Shown here: one piece after another, positions 1 to 4,777 of the stretch
How the letters are laid out: the number at the start of each line of letters is the position of its first letter
Numbering within the stretch: the first letter of the stretch is position 1
NCBI GenBank assembly: GCA_029933635.1
Contig: JAOZNS010000193.1
Coordinates: 1 to 5,137, forward strand
Source: Candidatus Zixiibacteriota bacterium
GTDB taxonomy: Bacteria; Zixibacteria; MSB-5A5; SM1-73
Direction of reading: 5' to 3'
Length of the DNA stretch: 5,137 bases
Position numbers and translations under genes: made by a program
Notes under the pieces: model-generated
What the model was told of the DNA's origin: nothing
The model's database searches: none
Seen by the model: the letters and a program-made list of their open reading frames with translations, nothing else

Positions 1-1
1 C

Positions 2-55
2 AAGCTGAGTGCTGGCAGCTTCAGCGCAACCCAGAAGATGGTTATGATGAAGTAA
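2..55 (+). CDS. Possible C-terminal fragment of a convergent plus-strand gene
   Basis: A plus-strand frame entering from the left edge encodes KLSAGSFSATQKMVMMK and stops with TAA at 53-55, 29 bases before the bidirectional terminator. That is a normal distance for a gene end. A second plus-strand frame (1-144) is also open, but it would have to be translated through the terminator stem and end next to the folD stop, which is less natural. With so little sequence I cannot identify a product, or be sure that this is coding at all. Confidence 0.28.
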   Translation, partial: KLSAGSFSATQKMVMMK

Positions 56-69
56 TCCCAAAATATCAG

Positions 70-83
70 ATTCGAATTCGAAT
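70..83. repeat. 14-bp palindrome beside the terminator
   Basis: ATTCGAATTCGAAT is a perfect 14-bp palindrome, which can also be read as just over two tandem copies of ATTCGA. It directly abuts the terminator stem. It could extend the folD transcript's end structure or be a protein-binding site. It is short enough to be accidental. Confidence 0.45.
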
Positions 84-84
84 T

Positions 85-116
85 AAAAAGGGAGTCCCCA
101 AAAGGACTCCCTTTTT
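85..116. terminator. Bidirectional intrinsic terminator
   Basis: AAAAAGGGAGTCC (85-97) and GGACTCCCTTTTT (104-116) form a perfect 13-bp stem around a 6-base loop CCAAAA. It is GC-rich in the core, with A and T runs on the two flanks, so it can act as a rho-independent terminator in both directions. On the minus strand it lies 30 bases after the folD stop and would end the operon. On the plus strand it would end whatever enters from the left. Confidence 0.92.
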
Positions 117-145
117 ACATAACAATGTTTATGAAACCAAATGAT

Positions 146-1030
146 TCATGTCGTCGACTGCATCTCGCAAGCTTTGACCGTGTTGGAAAGCAACATGGCA
201 ATGGTCATTGGTCCCACTCCTCCGGGAACTGGAGTTATGGCTTTGGCAACCTGGCTGACTGAATCGAAATTGACGTCCCCCACCAGTCTGTAGCCAGATT
301 TGGTTGATGGATCCTCTACTCTATTGGTTCCAACGTCGATCACCACCACGCCTGGTTTAACCATATCAGCGGTCACAAATTTTGCCCTCCCCATTGCCGC
401 AATAAGAATATCCGCCTGTTGGATAAAGCTCACCAGATTTTTTGTAGCGGTATGACAGACGGTAACTGTGGCATTTGCACCTTTTGTTTTTTGATACAAC
501 ATGGGAGCCAAAGGTCTTCCCACCAGGCTTCCCCGACCTAATATCACCACATGCTTCCCAGAAGGGTCATTTCCTGATCTTGACAGAAGCTCCATAATGC
601 CCAAGGGAGTACAGGGCAGGAAGGTGGGCTTGCCAGCCAGCATCATCCCCACATTGAACGGATGAAATCCATCCACATCCTTTTTAGGGTCAATAGCTAA
701 AATTACTTTCTCTTCGCTTATCTGCTCTGGGGTGGGAAATTGAACCAAAATCCCGTGGATGGTCTTTTTTTCGTTTAACTCATCGATCTTTTTGATAAGC
801 TCAGGCTCGGGCAAATCCCGGGGGTACTTATAAACCTCGGAGTTAATGCCTATCTTCTCACAGGCTTTTGCCTTCATGTTCACATAGACCTGCGAGGCAG
901 GATTATCCCCCACCAGAATGGCTGCCAGCCCGGGCACCTTTCCACTCCTCCCAAGAGCCTCTATCCTCTCTTTCAAACTTTCTTTAATATCGGAAGAAAT
1001 TTTTTTTCCATCAATTATCTCAGCTGGCAT
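146..1030 (-). CDS. folD: Bifunctional methylene-tetrahydrofolate dehydrogenase/methenyl-tetrahydrofolate cyclohydrolase
   Basis: FolD interconverts 5,10-methylene-THF, 5,10-methenyl-THF and 10-formyl-THF in the cytoplasm, supplying one-carbon units for purines and initiator fMet. The family signatures are all present (numbering from the second Met): 'YVNMKAKACEKIGI' with Y49 and catalytic K53; Q97 in 'GILVQFPTP'; D120 in 'DPKKDVDGFHPFNVG'; the nucleotide-binding loop 'VVILGRGSLVGRPLAPML' (about 161-178); 'IDVGTNRV'; and the C-terminal 'TPVPGGVGPMTIAML'. The length of 294 residues is typical. Two ATGs stand in tandem: GGAGGG abuts the first (1031-1033), so the second (1028-1030), giving MPAEIIDGKK, has the better though still short spacing and matches the usual N-terminus. 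An A8 run lies near codon 10. The gene follows ymdB after 32 bases and is the last gene before the terminator. Confidence 0.97.
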   Translation of the reverse strand: MPAEIIDGKKISSDIKESLKERIEALGRSGKVPGLAAILVGDNPASQVYVNMKAKACEKIGINSEVYKYPRDLPEPELIKKIDELNEKKTIHGILVQFPTPEQISEEKVILAIDPKKDVDGFHPFNVGMMLAGKPTFLPCTPLGIMELLSRSGNDPSGKHVVILGRGSLVGRPLAPMLYQKTKGANATVTVCHTATKNLVSFIQQADILIAAMGRAKFVTADMVKPGVVVIDVGTNRVEDPSTKSGYRLVGDVNFDSVSQVAKAITPVPGGVGPMTIAMLLSNTVKACEMQSTT

Positions 1031-1062
1031 CATCCCTCCGTTTTAACAAATTTTTTATATGC

Positions 1063-1887
1063 TTACTCCGACCCTCTCCTCTCTTCGTTTCTCTCCTCTT
1101 CTGGCTTAACTACATCGATTTTGATTCTTTGGATGCTCGTTGCTTTTCCGCTCTCAGAATCAATTTTTACCAGCGCCCCACAAAATTTGATGTCCTTTTT
1201 GGCTAACGTGAAACGGCGAGGGATCTGCAACAAAAACCGAGCTAAGGCATCCTCCTTATGAATGCCTATAACTGAGTCGTGAGCCCCTGTCATTCCAGCG
1301 TCGGTGATATAAGCTGTTCCCTGTGGCAAGATGCACTCATCAGCGGTCTGCACATGCGTATGACTCCCCAAAACCGCTGAAACCTTTCCATCCAGATACC
1401 AACCTAAAGCCATCTTCTCGGAGGTGGCTTCAGCATGCAGATCCACAACAACAACATTGGTCTCTTGCTTAAGTTTTTTAATCTCTTCCTCCGCCACCCT
1501 GAATGGACAATCGATTTCCTTGATATAAACCCTACCTTGAATGTTGAGAACGCCAATCTTATCGCCTGTTTCAGTCTCAAATATTCCTGCTCCTCTCCCC
1601 GGGGCATCGGGAGGATAATTGGCTGGTCTCAGAATGCGTTGATTTTCGTTTAAGTAAGAAAATATATCCCTTCTATCCCAGATGTGATTTCCGCTGGTAA
1701 GACAGTCTACCCCGTAGGAATGAATCTTTTTGGCAATTTCCTTGGTCAAACCGAATCCTCCAGCAGCATTCTCCACATTGGCTATGGTGAAATCGATCTG
1801 ATGCATCTTTTTAAGATCAGAAAGAAGCTGAGAAACCGCCCATCTTCCAGGTCTTCCCACTATGTCGGCGATAAATAGTATATTCAA
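1063..1887 (-). CDS. ymdB: YmdB-family calcineurin-like metallophosphoesterase (TIGR00282 type)
   Basis: This is a cytoplasmic two-metal phosphodiesterase. The Bacillus subtilis member hydrolyses cyclic nucleotides such as 2',3'-cAMP and affects biofilm and motility decisions. All the expected metal and active-site residues are visible: D8 ('FIADIVG'), E39-N40 ('ANVENAAGG'), N67-H68 ('SGNHIWD'), H151 ('VDLHAEATSEK'), and H176 and H178 ('LGSHTHVQTAD'). The product is 274 residues, a little longer than the usual 255-265, because of a charged tail after about residue 260 ('KPEEERNEERRGSE'). The start is a TTG giving MNILFIADIVGRPGR, which aligns with the family's N-terminus. An AGGGAAG element 5 bases upstream supports it. 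It follows rny after 228 bases, so it may have its own promoter, and it precedes folD by 32 bases, so those two are probably co-transcribed. The physiological substrate here is unknown. Confidence 0.95.
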   Translation of the reverse strand: MNILFIADIVGRPGRWAVSQLLSDLKKMHQIDFTIANVENAAGGFGLTKEIAKKIHSYGVDCLTSGNHIWDRRDIFSYLNENQRILRPANYPPDAPGRGAGIFETETGDKIGVLNIQGRVYIKEIDCPFRVAEEEIKKLKQETNVVVVDLHAEATSEKMALGWYLDGKVSAVLGSHTHVQTADECILPQGTAYITDAGMTGAHDSVIGIHKEDALARFLLQIPRRFTLAKKDIKFCGALVKIDSESGKATSIQRIKIDVVKPEEERNEERRGSE

Positions 1888-1980
1888 ATTTTCTTCCCTA
1901 TATAAGATTTAAATTGATCTGTCGACGATAAGACATATTTTTAAAACAGAAACAATAAATTCATTCATGGAGTAGGTTTA

Positions 1981-2100
1981 TTATTGCTCTTGGATATATT
2001 CCTCCACCTCGTTCTCTTCAAGATGGAGGAAGAAAGAGGAGCCATCTGTGGGCAGAGAATTTCTATAAGAGGGCGAGCTTTCTGGAAATTGATTTTTGAT
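1981..2100 (-). CDS. Possible 39-codon small ORF behind rny, with an ATC at the start position
   Basis: After the rny stop there is an AGAGGAG ribosome binding site (within 2107-2113), then 6 bases, then ATC at 2098-2100, followed by 38 sense codons and TAA. The product would begin (I/M)KNQFPESS, contain a hydrophobic 'FFLHL' and end 'EENEVEEYIQEQ', an acidic tail that looks protein-like. The frame has no ATG, GTG or TTG near its front, so it would need the very rare ATC start or amber read-through of rny, with which it is in phase. It may also be a small gene that lost its ATG, or chance: 44 codons without a stop is not remarkable. I do not recognise a family. Confidence 0.25.
   Translation of the reverse strand: MKNQFPESSPSYRNSLPTDGSSFFLHLEENEVEEYIQEQ
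1999..2031 (-). repeat. 8-bp inverted repeat in the rny-ymdB gap
   Basis: TTCCTCCA (2031-2024 on the minus strand) is repeated inverted as TGGAGGAA (2006-1999), with a 17-base spacer. The stem is perfect but no T run follows, so it is not an intrinsic terminator. It falls within the 3' half of the possible small ORF. In RNA it would form a stable hairpin that could set an mRNA 3' end after processing. Confidence 0.5.
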
Positions 2101-2115
2101 GATATTCTCCTCTTT

Positions 2116-3678
2116 CTATTTGGCGTATTCCACCGCTCTGGTTTCTCGGATCACGGTAACTTTGATCTGACCCGGATATTCCAGCTCAGCTTCGATCTTT
2201 TTAGCCATCTCATTTGCCAGCTCTGTGGCTCCTTGATCATCTATTCGATCATGCTCAACTATGACCCTGATCTCCCTTCCCGCCTGAATAGCATATGATT
2301 TAGCTACCCCCTTAAACGAATCAGCCAGTTCCTCCAGTTTTTCCAACCTTTTGATATAACCTTCCAGGGTTTCGCGCCTTGCACCGGGTCTGGCCCCGGA
2401 GGTGGCATCCGCCGCCTGAACCAGAACAGAGTAGGGAGACTCAGAGGTGACGTCCTCATGATGTGAGGCGATGGCATTTAAAACTATGGGATTTTCTCCG
2501 AATTTTTGGGCTACGTTGTAACCTATCTGGGTATGAGTCCCCTCGGTTTCTCGATCCACCGCCTTGCCTATATCGTGTAAAAGTCCGGCTCTTTTGGCTA
2601 AATTAGCGTCCAAACCCAGCTCTGCGGCCATCAATCCAGCCAAGAAGGCCACCTCCTTGCTGTGTTGAAGAACATTTTGACCATAGCTGGTTCGAAACTG
2701 AAGCTTTCCCAAGAGCTTAACCAACTCCGGGTGGATCCCATGGATGCCCACGTCGAAACAGGCTTGTTCTCCTGTTTCTCGGATGATGACCTCCATCTCC
2801 TTCTCTGCCTTTTCCACCACCTCCTCGATGCGGGCAGGATGAATTCTTCCATCCATGATCAGCTTCTCTAAAGCCATTCTGGCGATTTCCCTTCTTATAG
2901 GATCATAGCCAGAAAGTATCACCGCCTCTGGAGTATCATCCACTATCACATCGATTCCCGTAGCGGTCTCGAATGAGCGGATGTTTCTTCCTTCCCTGCC
3001 GATGATGCGTCCCTTCATCTCCTCGTTAGGGAGGTTTACCACGGATACTGTGGACTCCACAGTATGGTCTGCCGCACATCTTTGGATGGCGGAGATGATG
3101 ATGTTTTTCGCCTCTTTCTCCGCGGTCTGTTCTGCCTGCTCTTTGATCTCCTTTATCAACTGAGCCGCCTCCTGGCGGGCTTGGCTCTCCAAGTTCTCCA
3201 ACAATAGCTTCTTCGCCTCCTCTGAGGTCATCTGGGCTATTTTCTCCAGTTGTTTGTTCTGTTCAGAGATCTTCCGATTCAATTCATCGCTTTTAGCCCT
3301 AACTGCCTTCTCTCTGGCGTAAAGAATCTTATCCCGATTCTGGATATCCCTTTCTTTTTTGGTTAAAATGTCCACCTTTCGATCCAGGTTTGCTTCCCTC
3401 TCCGAAAGCCTCTTTTCCATTCTATGGAACTCAGCCTGTTTAACCTGGAGCTCTTTTTCAAAATTGAGCTTGGCTTTATACCATTCATCTCTTGCCTCTA
3501 AGATAGCTTCCTTCTTCTTGATTTCCGCTTCCTTCTCTGCCTCTTGGATAATCTTCTTTGACAGCTCCTCAGCTTTTTTTAGCTTGATCTCTCCTATTCT
3601 CTGGCTGATGAACCATCCCAAAAGGAAGGTTAAAATTGCCACGCCAGAGATGATAATGATAGTCATCAAGTTGCTCAT
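2116..3678 (-). CDS. rny: Ribonuclease Y, membrane-anchored endoribonuclease
   Basis: RNase Y makes the initiating endonucleolytic cuts in mRNA decay at the inner face of the cytoplasmic membrane. At 520 residues it has the usual family length. Order of parts: an N-terminal membrane helix (about 6-25, 'TIIIISGVAILTFLLGWFIS'); a long Lys/Glu-rich coiled coil (about 30-195); a KH RNA-binding domain (about 210-275) with the GxxG loop GREG at 227-230; and an HD metal-dependent catalytic domain with H339 ('LQHSKEV'), H368-D369 ('LLHDIGK'), 'SHHED' (405-409) and D424 ('QAADATS'). The C-terminus 'IKVTVIRETRAVEYAK' is the classic family end, so the gene is complete. The start has a good AAGGAG with an 8-base spacer. 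The stop is TAG, and the frame stays open for 44 more codons after it. In firmicutes ymdB is also found near rny. Confidence 0.98.
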   Translation of the reverse strand: MSNLMTIIIISGVAILTFLLGWFISQRIGEIKLKKAEELSKKIIQEAEKEAEIKKKEAILEARDEWYKAKLNFEKELQVKQAEFHRMEKRLSEREANLDRKVDILTKKERDIQNRDKILYAREKAVRAKSDELNRKISEQNKQLEKIAQMTSEEAKKLLLENLESQARQEAAQLIKEIKEQAEQTAEKEAKNIIISAIQRCAADHTVESTVSVVNLPNEEMKGRIIGREGRNIRSFETATGIDVIVDDTPEAVILSGYDPIRREIARMALEKLIMDGRIHPARIEEVVEKAEKEMEVIIRETGEQACFDVGIHGIHPELVKLLGKLQFRTSYGQNVLQHSKEVAFLAGLMAAELGLDANLAKRAGLLHDIGKAVDRETEGTHTQIGYNVAQKFGENPIVLNAIASHHEDVTSESPYSVLVQAADATSGARPGARRETLEGYIKRLEKLEELADSFKGVAKSYAIQAGREIRVIVEHDRIDDQGATELANEMAKKIEAELEYPGQIKVTVIRETRAVEYAK

Positions 3679-3686
3679 AACCGTCT

Positions 3687-3692
3687 CTCCTT
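3687..3692 (-). promoter_or_regulatory. Ribosome binding site of rny
   Basis: AAGGAG on the minus strand lies 8 bases before the rny ATG and fixes that start. The complementary string CTCCTT occurs at 3831-3836, just after the zapA stop, so the site could in principle be masked by base pairing within a read-through transcript. Confidence 0.75.
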
Positions 3693-3698
3693 ACCCGT

Positions 3699-3713
3699 GG
3701 GTCTTGCTGACCC
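3699..3713 (-). promoter_or_regulatory. Small hairpin in the rny leader
   Basis: On the minus strand GGGTC-AGCAA-GACCC forms a perfect 5-bp stem with a 5-base loop. It lies between the T run of the preceding structured element and the rny ribosome binding site, and ends 6 bases before AAGGAG. It has no T run of its own, so it is not a terminator. It could protect the 5' end of an rny message or affect access to the ribosome binding site. Confidence 0.4.
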
Positions 3714-3719
3714 TATATG

Positions 3720-3818
3720 AAAAAACCCCACTTGTTTTTTTGAATTTTGCCTTTGGCAGAAAAGTAAGTCCTTTAAAAAATCTTCTGCCCTGGCAAAAAT
3801 CAAACGACAGAAGTGGGG
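3720..3818 (-). ncRNA. Long-stem RNA structure between zapA and rny: terminator/attenuator or 6S-like small RNA
   Basis: On the minus strand, CCCCACTT (3818-3811) pairs with AAGTGGGG (3733-3726), and the latter is followed at once by six T. Inside come a 6/5-base internal loop, a stem of TTTGA plus TTTTGCC against GGCAAAA plus TCAAA broken by one mismatch, a 2/3-base internal loop, a 9-bp stem (GGCAGAAGA with TTTTCTGCC, one G-U pair), and a 17-base apical loop. The result is one long rod of about 99 nt closed by a GC-rich stem with a terminator-like T run. The place behind zapA is where many bacteria carry 6S RNA (ssrS). However, the element is shorter than usual 6S RNAs (about 160-200 nt) and lacks a large, obvious central bubble. 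A terminator or attenuator that separates zapA from rny transcription is at least as likely. Confidence 0.5.
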
Positions 3819-3839
3819 AACAAAAACAAAAAGGAGTTT

Positions 3840-4142
3840 TTAGAAATCTTTCTGGCCGATCTTGCTATCCAGCTGTTCTAAAAGTAGCTGTGACCTTTCC
3901 TCTATGCTCTGAAGTTTTTTCTTTTTGTCTTCTCTTTCTTTGAACAACTCATCGGTTATATTCATGGCTGCCAAAACTGCCACCCTTAAAGGTAGCTTGT
4001 TGGATAACTTCTCCGCCACCTCCTTCATCTTTTTATCTACATATCTGGCAACCCTCTGGATGTAAGATGCGTCTGTATTTCCTTTGATAGGATAATCTTC
4101 ACCAAAAATGTTAACTTTAACCGATTGCTTTTTTTCGTCCAT
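3840..4142 (-). CDS. zapA: Cell division protein ZapA
   Basis: ZapA is a small cytoplasmic protein that binds FtsZ and promotes bundling of its filaments at the division site. The product has 100 residues, within the family's usual range. The N-terminal globular part shows the family pattern 'VKVNIFGEDYPIKG' (about residues 8-21), then 'YIQRVARYVDKKMKEV' and 'LRVAVLAAMNITDELF' (about 52-67). The rest is a charged helical coiled coil (about 68-95) used for dimer or tetramer formation. The ATG is fixed by an in-frame TAA four codons upstream (4152-4154). No Shine-Dalgarno sequence precedes this ATG, which is unlike its neighbours. An A7 run near codon 4 is a possible slippage spot. It sits after a ZapB-like gene and before a structured RNA region and rny. 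Confidence 0.92.
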   Translation of the reverse strand: MDEKKQSVKVNIFGEDYPIKGNTDASYIQRVARYVDKKMKEVAEKLSNKLPLRVAVLAAMNITDELFKEREDKKKKLQSIEERSQLLLEQLDSKIGQKDF

Positions 4143-4384
4143 AAGGCCAAATTAGCGGAAAAAGATTTCCAAATTTCCTTTTTGTTTATTCCCCACGTGT
4201 TGAACCACTTAGTTAAAACTCTCAATTAAAATGTTACGAAACTTAAGCTTAGTTTGTGAACACAATTTACTTGCAGTTTAAGAAAACTTTTTGGCATAAA
4301 TCTCTCTATTTCTTTTCTGTTAATTCATTTTGCCTTTTGAAGTAAGAACATGCTCAATTGGGTTTTTTCAGCTACCTCTGCTCG
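4143..4384 (-). other. AT-rich intergenic leader of zapA
   Basis: This 242-base stretch has no convincing gene. On the minus strand it holds a possible sigma70-type promoter (4231-4260), a 12-bp palindrome TTGTGAACACAA (4254-4265), and a GTGGGGAA...CAAAAAGGA segment (4176-4196) that recurs inverted beyond zapA at 3813-3835. Close to zapA an AAGGA motif stands before a TTG-started frame of only six codons (4152-4172, ending TAA), which is in the same phase as zapA. The bases immediately before the zapA ATG contain no Shine-Dalgarno-like purine run. The length and A+T content suggest that zapA and the genes after it can be transcribed from here, independently of pheT. Confidence 0.6.
4231..4260 (-). 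promoter_or_regulatory. Possible sigma70-type promoter upstream of zapA
   Basis: Reading the minus strand, TTCACA (4260-4255; 5 of 6 matches to TTGACA) is followed after 18 bases by TAACAT (4236-4231; 4 of 6 matches to TATAAT). This would start transcription about 80 bases before the zapA ATG, inside an AT-rich gap. The -35 box overlaps the palindrome at 4254-4265, which could be an operator. In such AT-rich DNA a match of this quality can occur by chance, so this is a candidate only. Confidence 0.3.
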
Positions 4385-4678
4385 TCAAAATCTTCCACTT
4401 TCGGCTTCAAACCTTACTAACTTCTCTAAAAGCTTGCTTAACCGCCTTTTGACCTCCTTCTTTTTCTCGATGAAATCTCTCTCCTTGATGGAGAGTTCAT
4501 TTTTCAATCTTTCCGCTTCCCGGCTTAAGTTCTCGCTGTTTTTTTCAAAATTGCTCACCTGATCTTCTAACTTCCTATAGGAGGAGGTAATCTGTTGATT
4601 CTCTTCTCTGAGTCGGTCGATCAACTCCACCGCCTTTTTTATCTTTTCCTCCAATCTTTCAAAATTTTGCAGTTGCAT
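4385..4678 (-). CDS. Small ZapB-like coiled-coil protein, probably cell division
   Basis: This gene encodes a 97-residue protein that is almost wholly one helix of heptad-like Leu/Ile/Val positions among Lys, Glu and Arg, with no membrane segment or signal peptide. The N-terminal part, 'MQLQNFERLEEKIKKAVELI' followed by a 'LREEN' segment, is the pattern of ZapB-like proteins. Those are cytoplasmic coiled coils that bind ZapA and help bundle FtsZ. The C-terminal 'KKEVKRRLSKLLEKL' fits the same class. Its place directly before zapA supports the call, because such a pair is common in Gram-negative-type bacteria. The ATG is preceded by AAAAAGGG with about 5 bases to the start, a usable ribosome binding site. 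Coiled coils are low-complexity, so homology from sequence pattern alone is limited. Another small coiled-coil protein is possible, so I leave out the symbol. Confidence 0.72.
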   Translation of the reverse strand: MQLQNFERLEEKIKKAVELIDRLREENQQITSSYRKLEDQVSNFEKNSENLSREAERLKNELSIKERDFIEKKKEVKRRLSKLLEKLVRFEAESGRF

Positions 4679-4777
4679 GATAGCCCTTTTTCGAGAAGCT
4701 CAGTAAGAAGCTTAAAGATACAGACACAAGTTTTTATAAACAGGGAAACAAAAAATTATTTAGGTAATCCTTCCCTA

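Larger units (their letters stand above)
1888..2115 (-). other. Intergenic region between rny and ymdB
   Basis: This region is 228 bases long. Its rny-proximal part contains the possible small ORF (1981-2100) and the hairpin at 1999-2031. The ymdB-proximal part (1888-1980) is AT-rich. Reading the minus strand there is TCGACA followed after 15 bases by TATATA, close to the ymdB start, but the spacing is short and it would leave almost no leader. I see no intrinsic terminator for rny. Confidence 0.5.

Noticed and set aside
1892..1926. TCGACA / TATATA as a ymdB promoter
   Set aside because: The 15-base spacing is short and the start point would fall at or inside the ribosome binding site. It is mentioned only as part of the intergenic description.
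1984..2298. 104-residue plus-strand frame across the rny-ymdB gap and the rny 3' end
   Set aside because: Most of it is the antisense shadow of the conserved RNase Y C-terminus, and it has no supporting ribosome binding site or family pattern.
3359..3943. 194-residue plus-strand open frame opposite the start of rny and the zapA-rny gap
   Set aside because: It is the antisense of the Lys/Glu-rich coiled coil of RNase Y, which yields Ser/Leu/Phe-rich nonsense. It also runs through the structured RNA element and into zapA, and resembles no family.
4037..4225. 62-residue minus-strand frame overlapping the zapA start in another phase
   Set aside because: The overlapped part is clearly ZapA in its own frame, no Shine-Dalgarno precedes the alternative start, and no family pattern is visible.
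4350..4562. 70-residue plus-strand frame, plus a similar one at 4595-4819
   Set aside because: These are antisense shadows of the coiled-coil gene and of the pheT end, with Ser/Leu/Phe-rich composition typical of such shadows.
4739..4775. AGGGAA...TTCCCT as a terminator after pheT
   Set aside because: It has only 6 bp around a 23-base AT-rich loop with no proper T run behind the stem. It is too weak to call.
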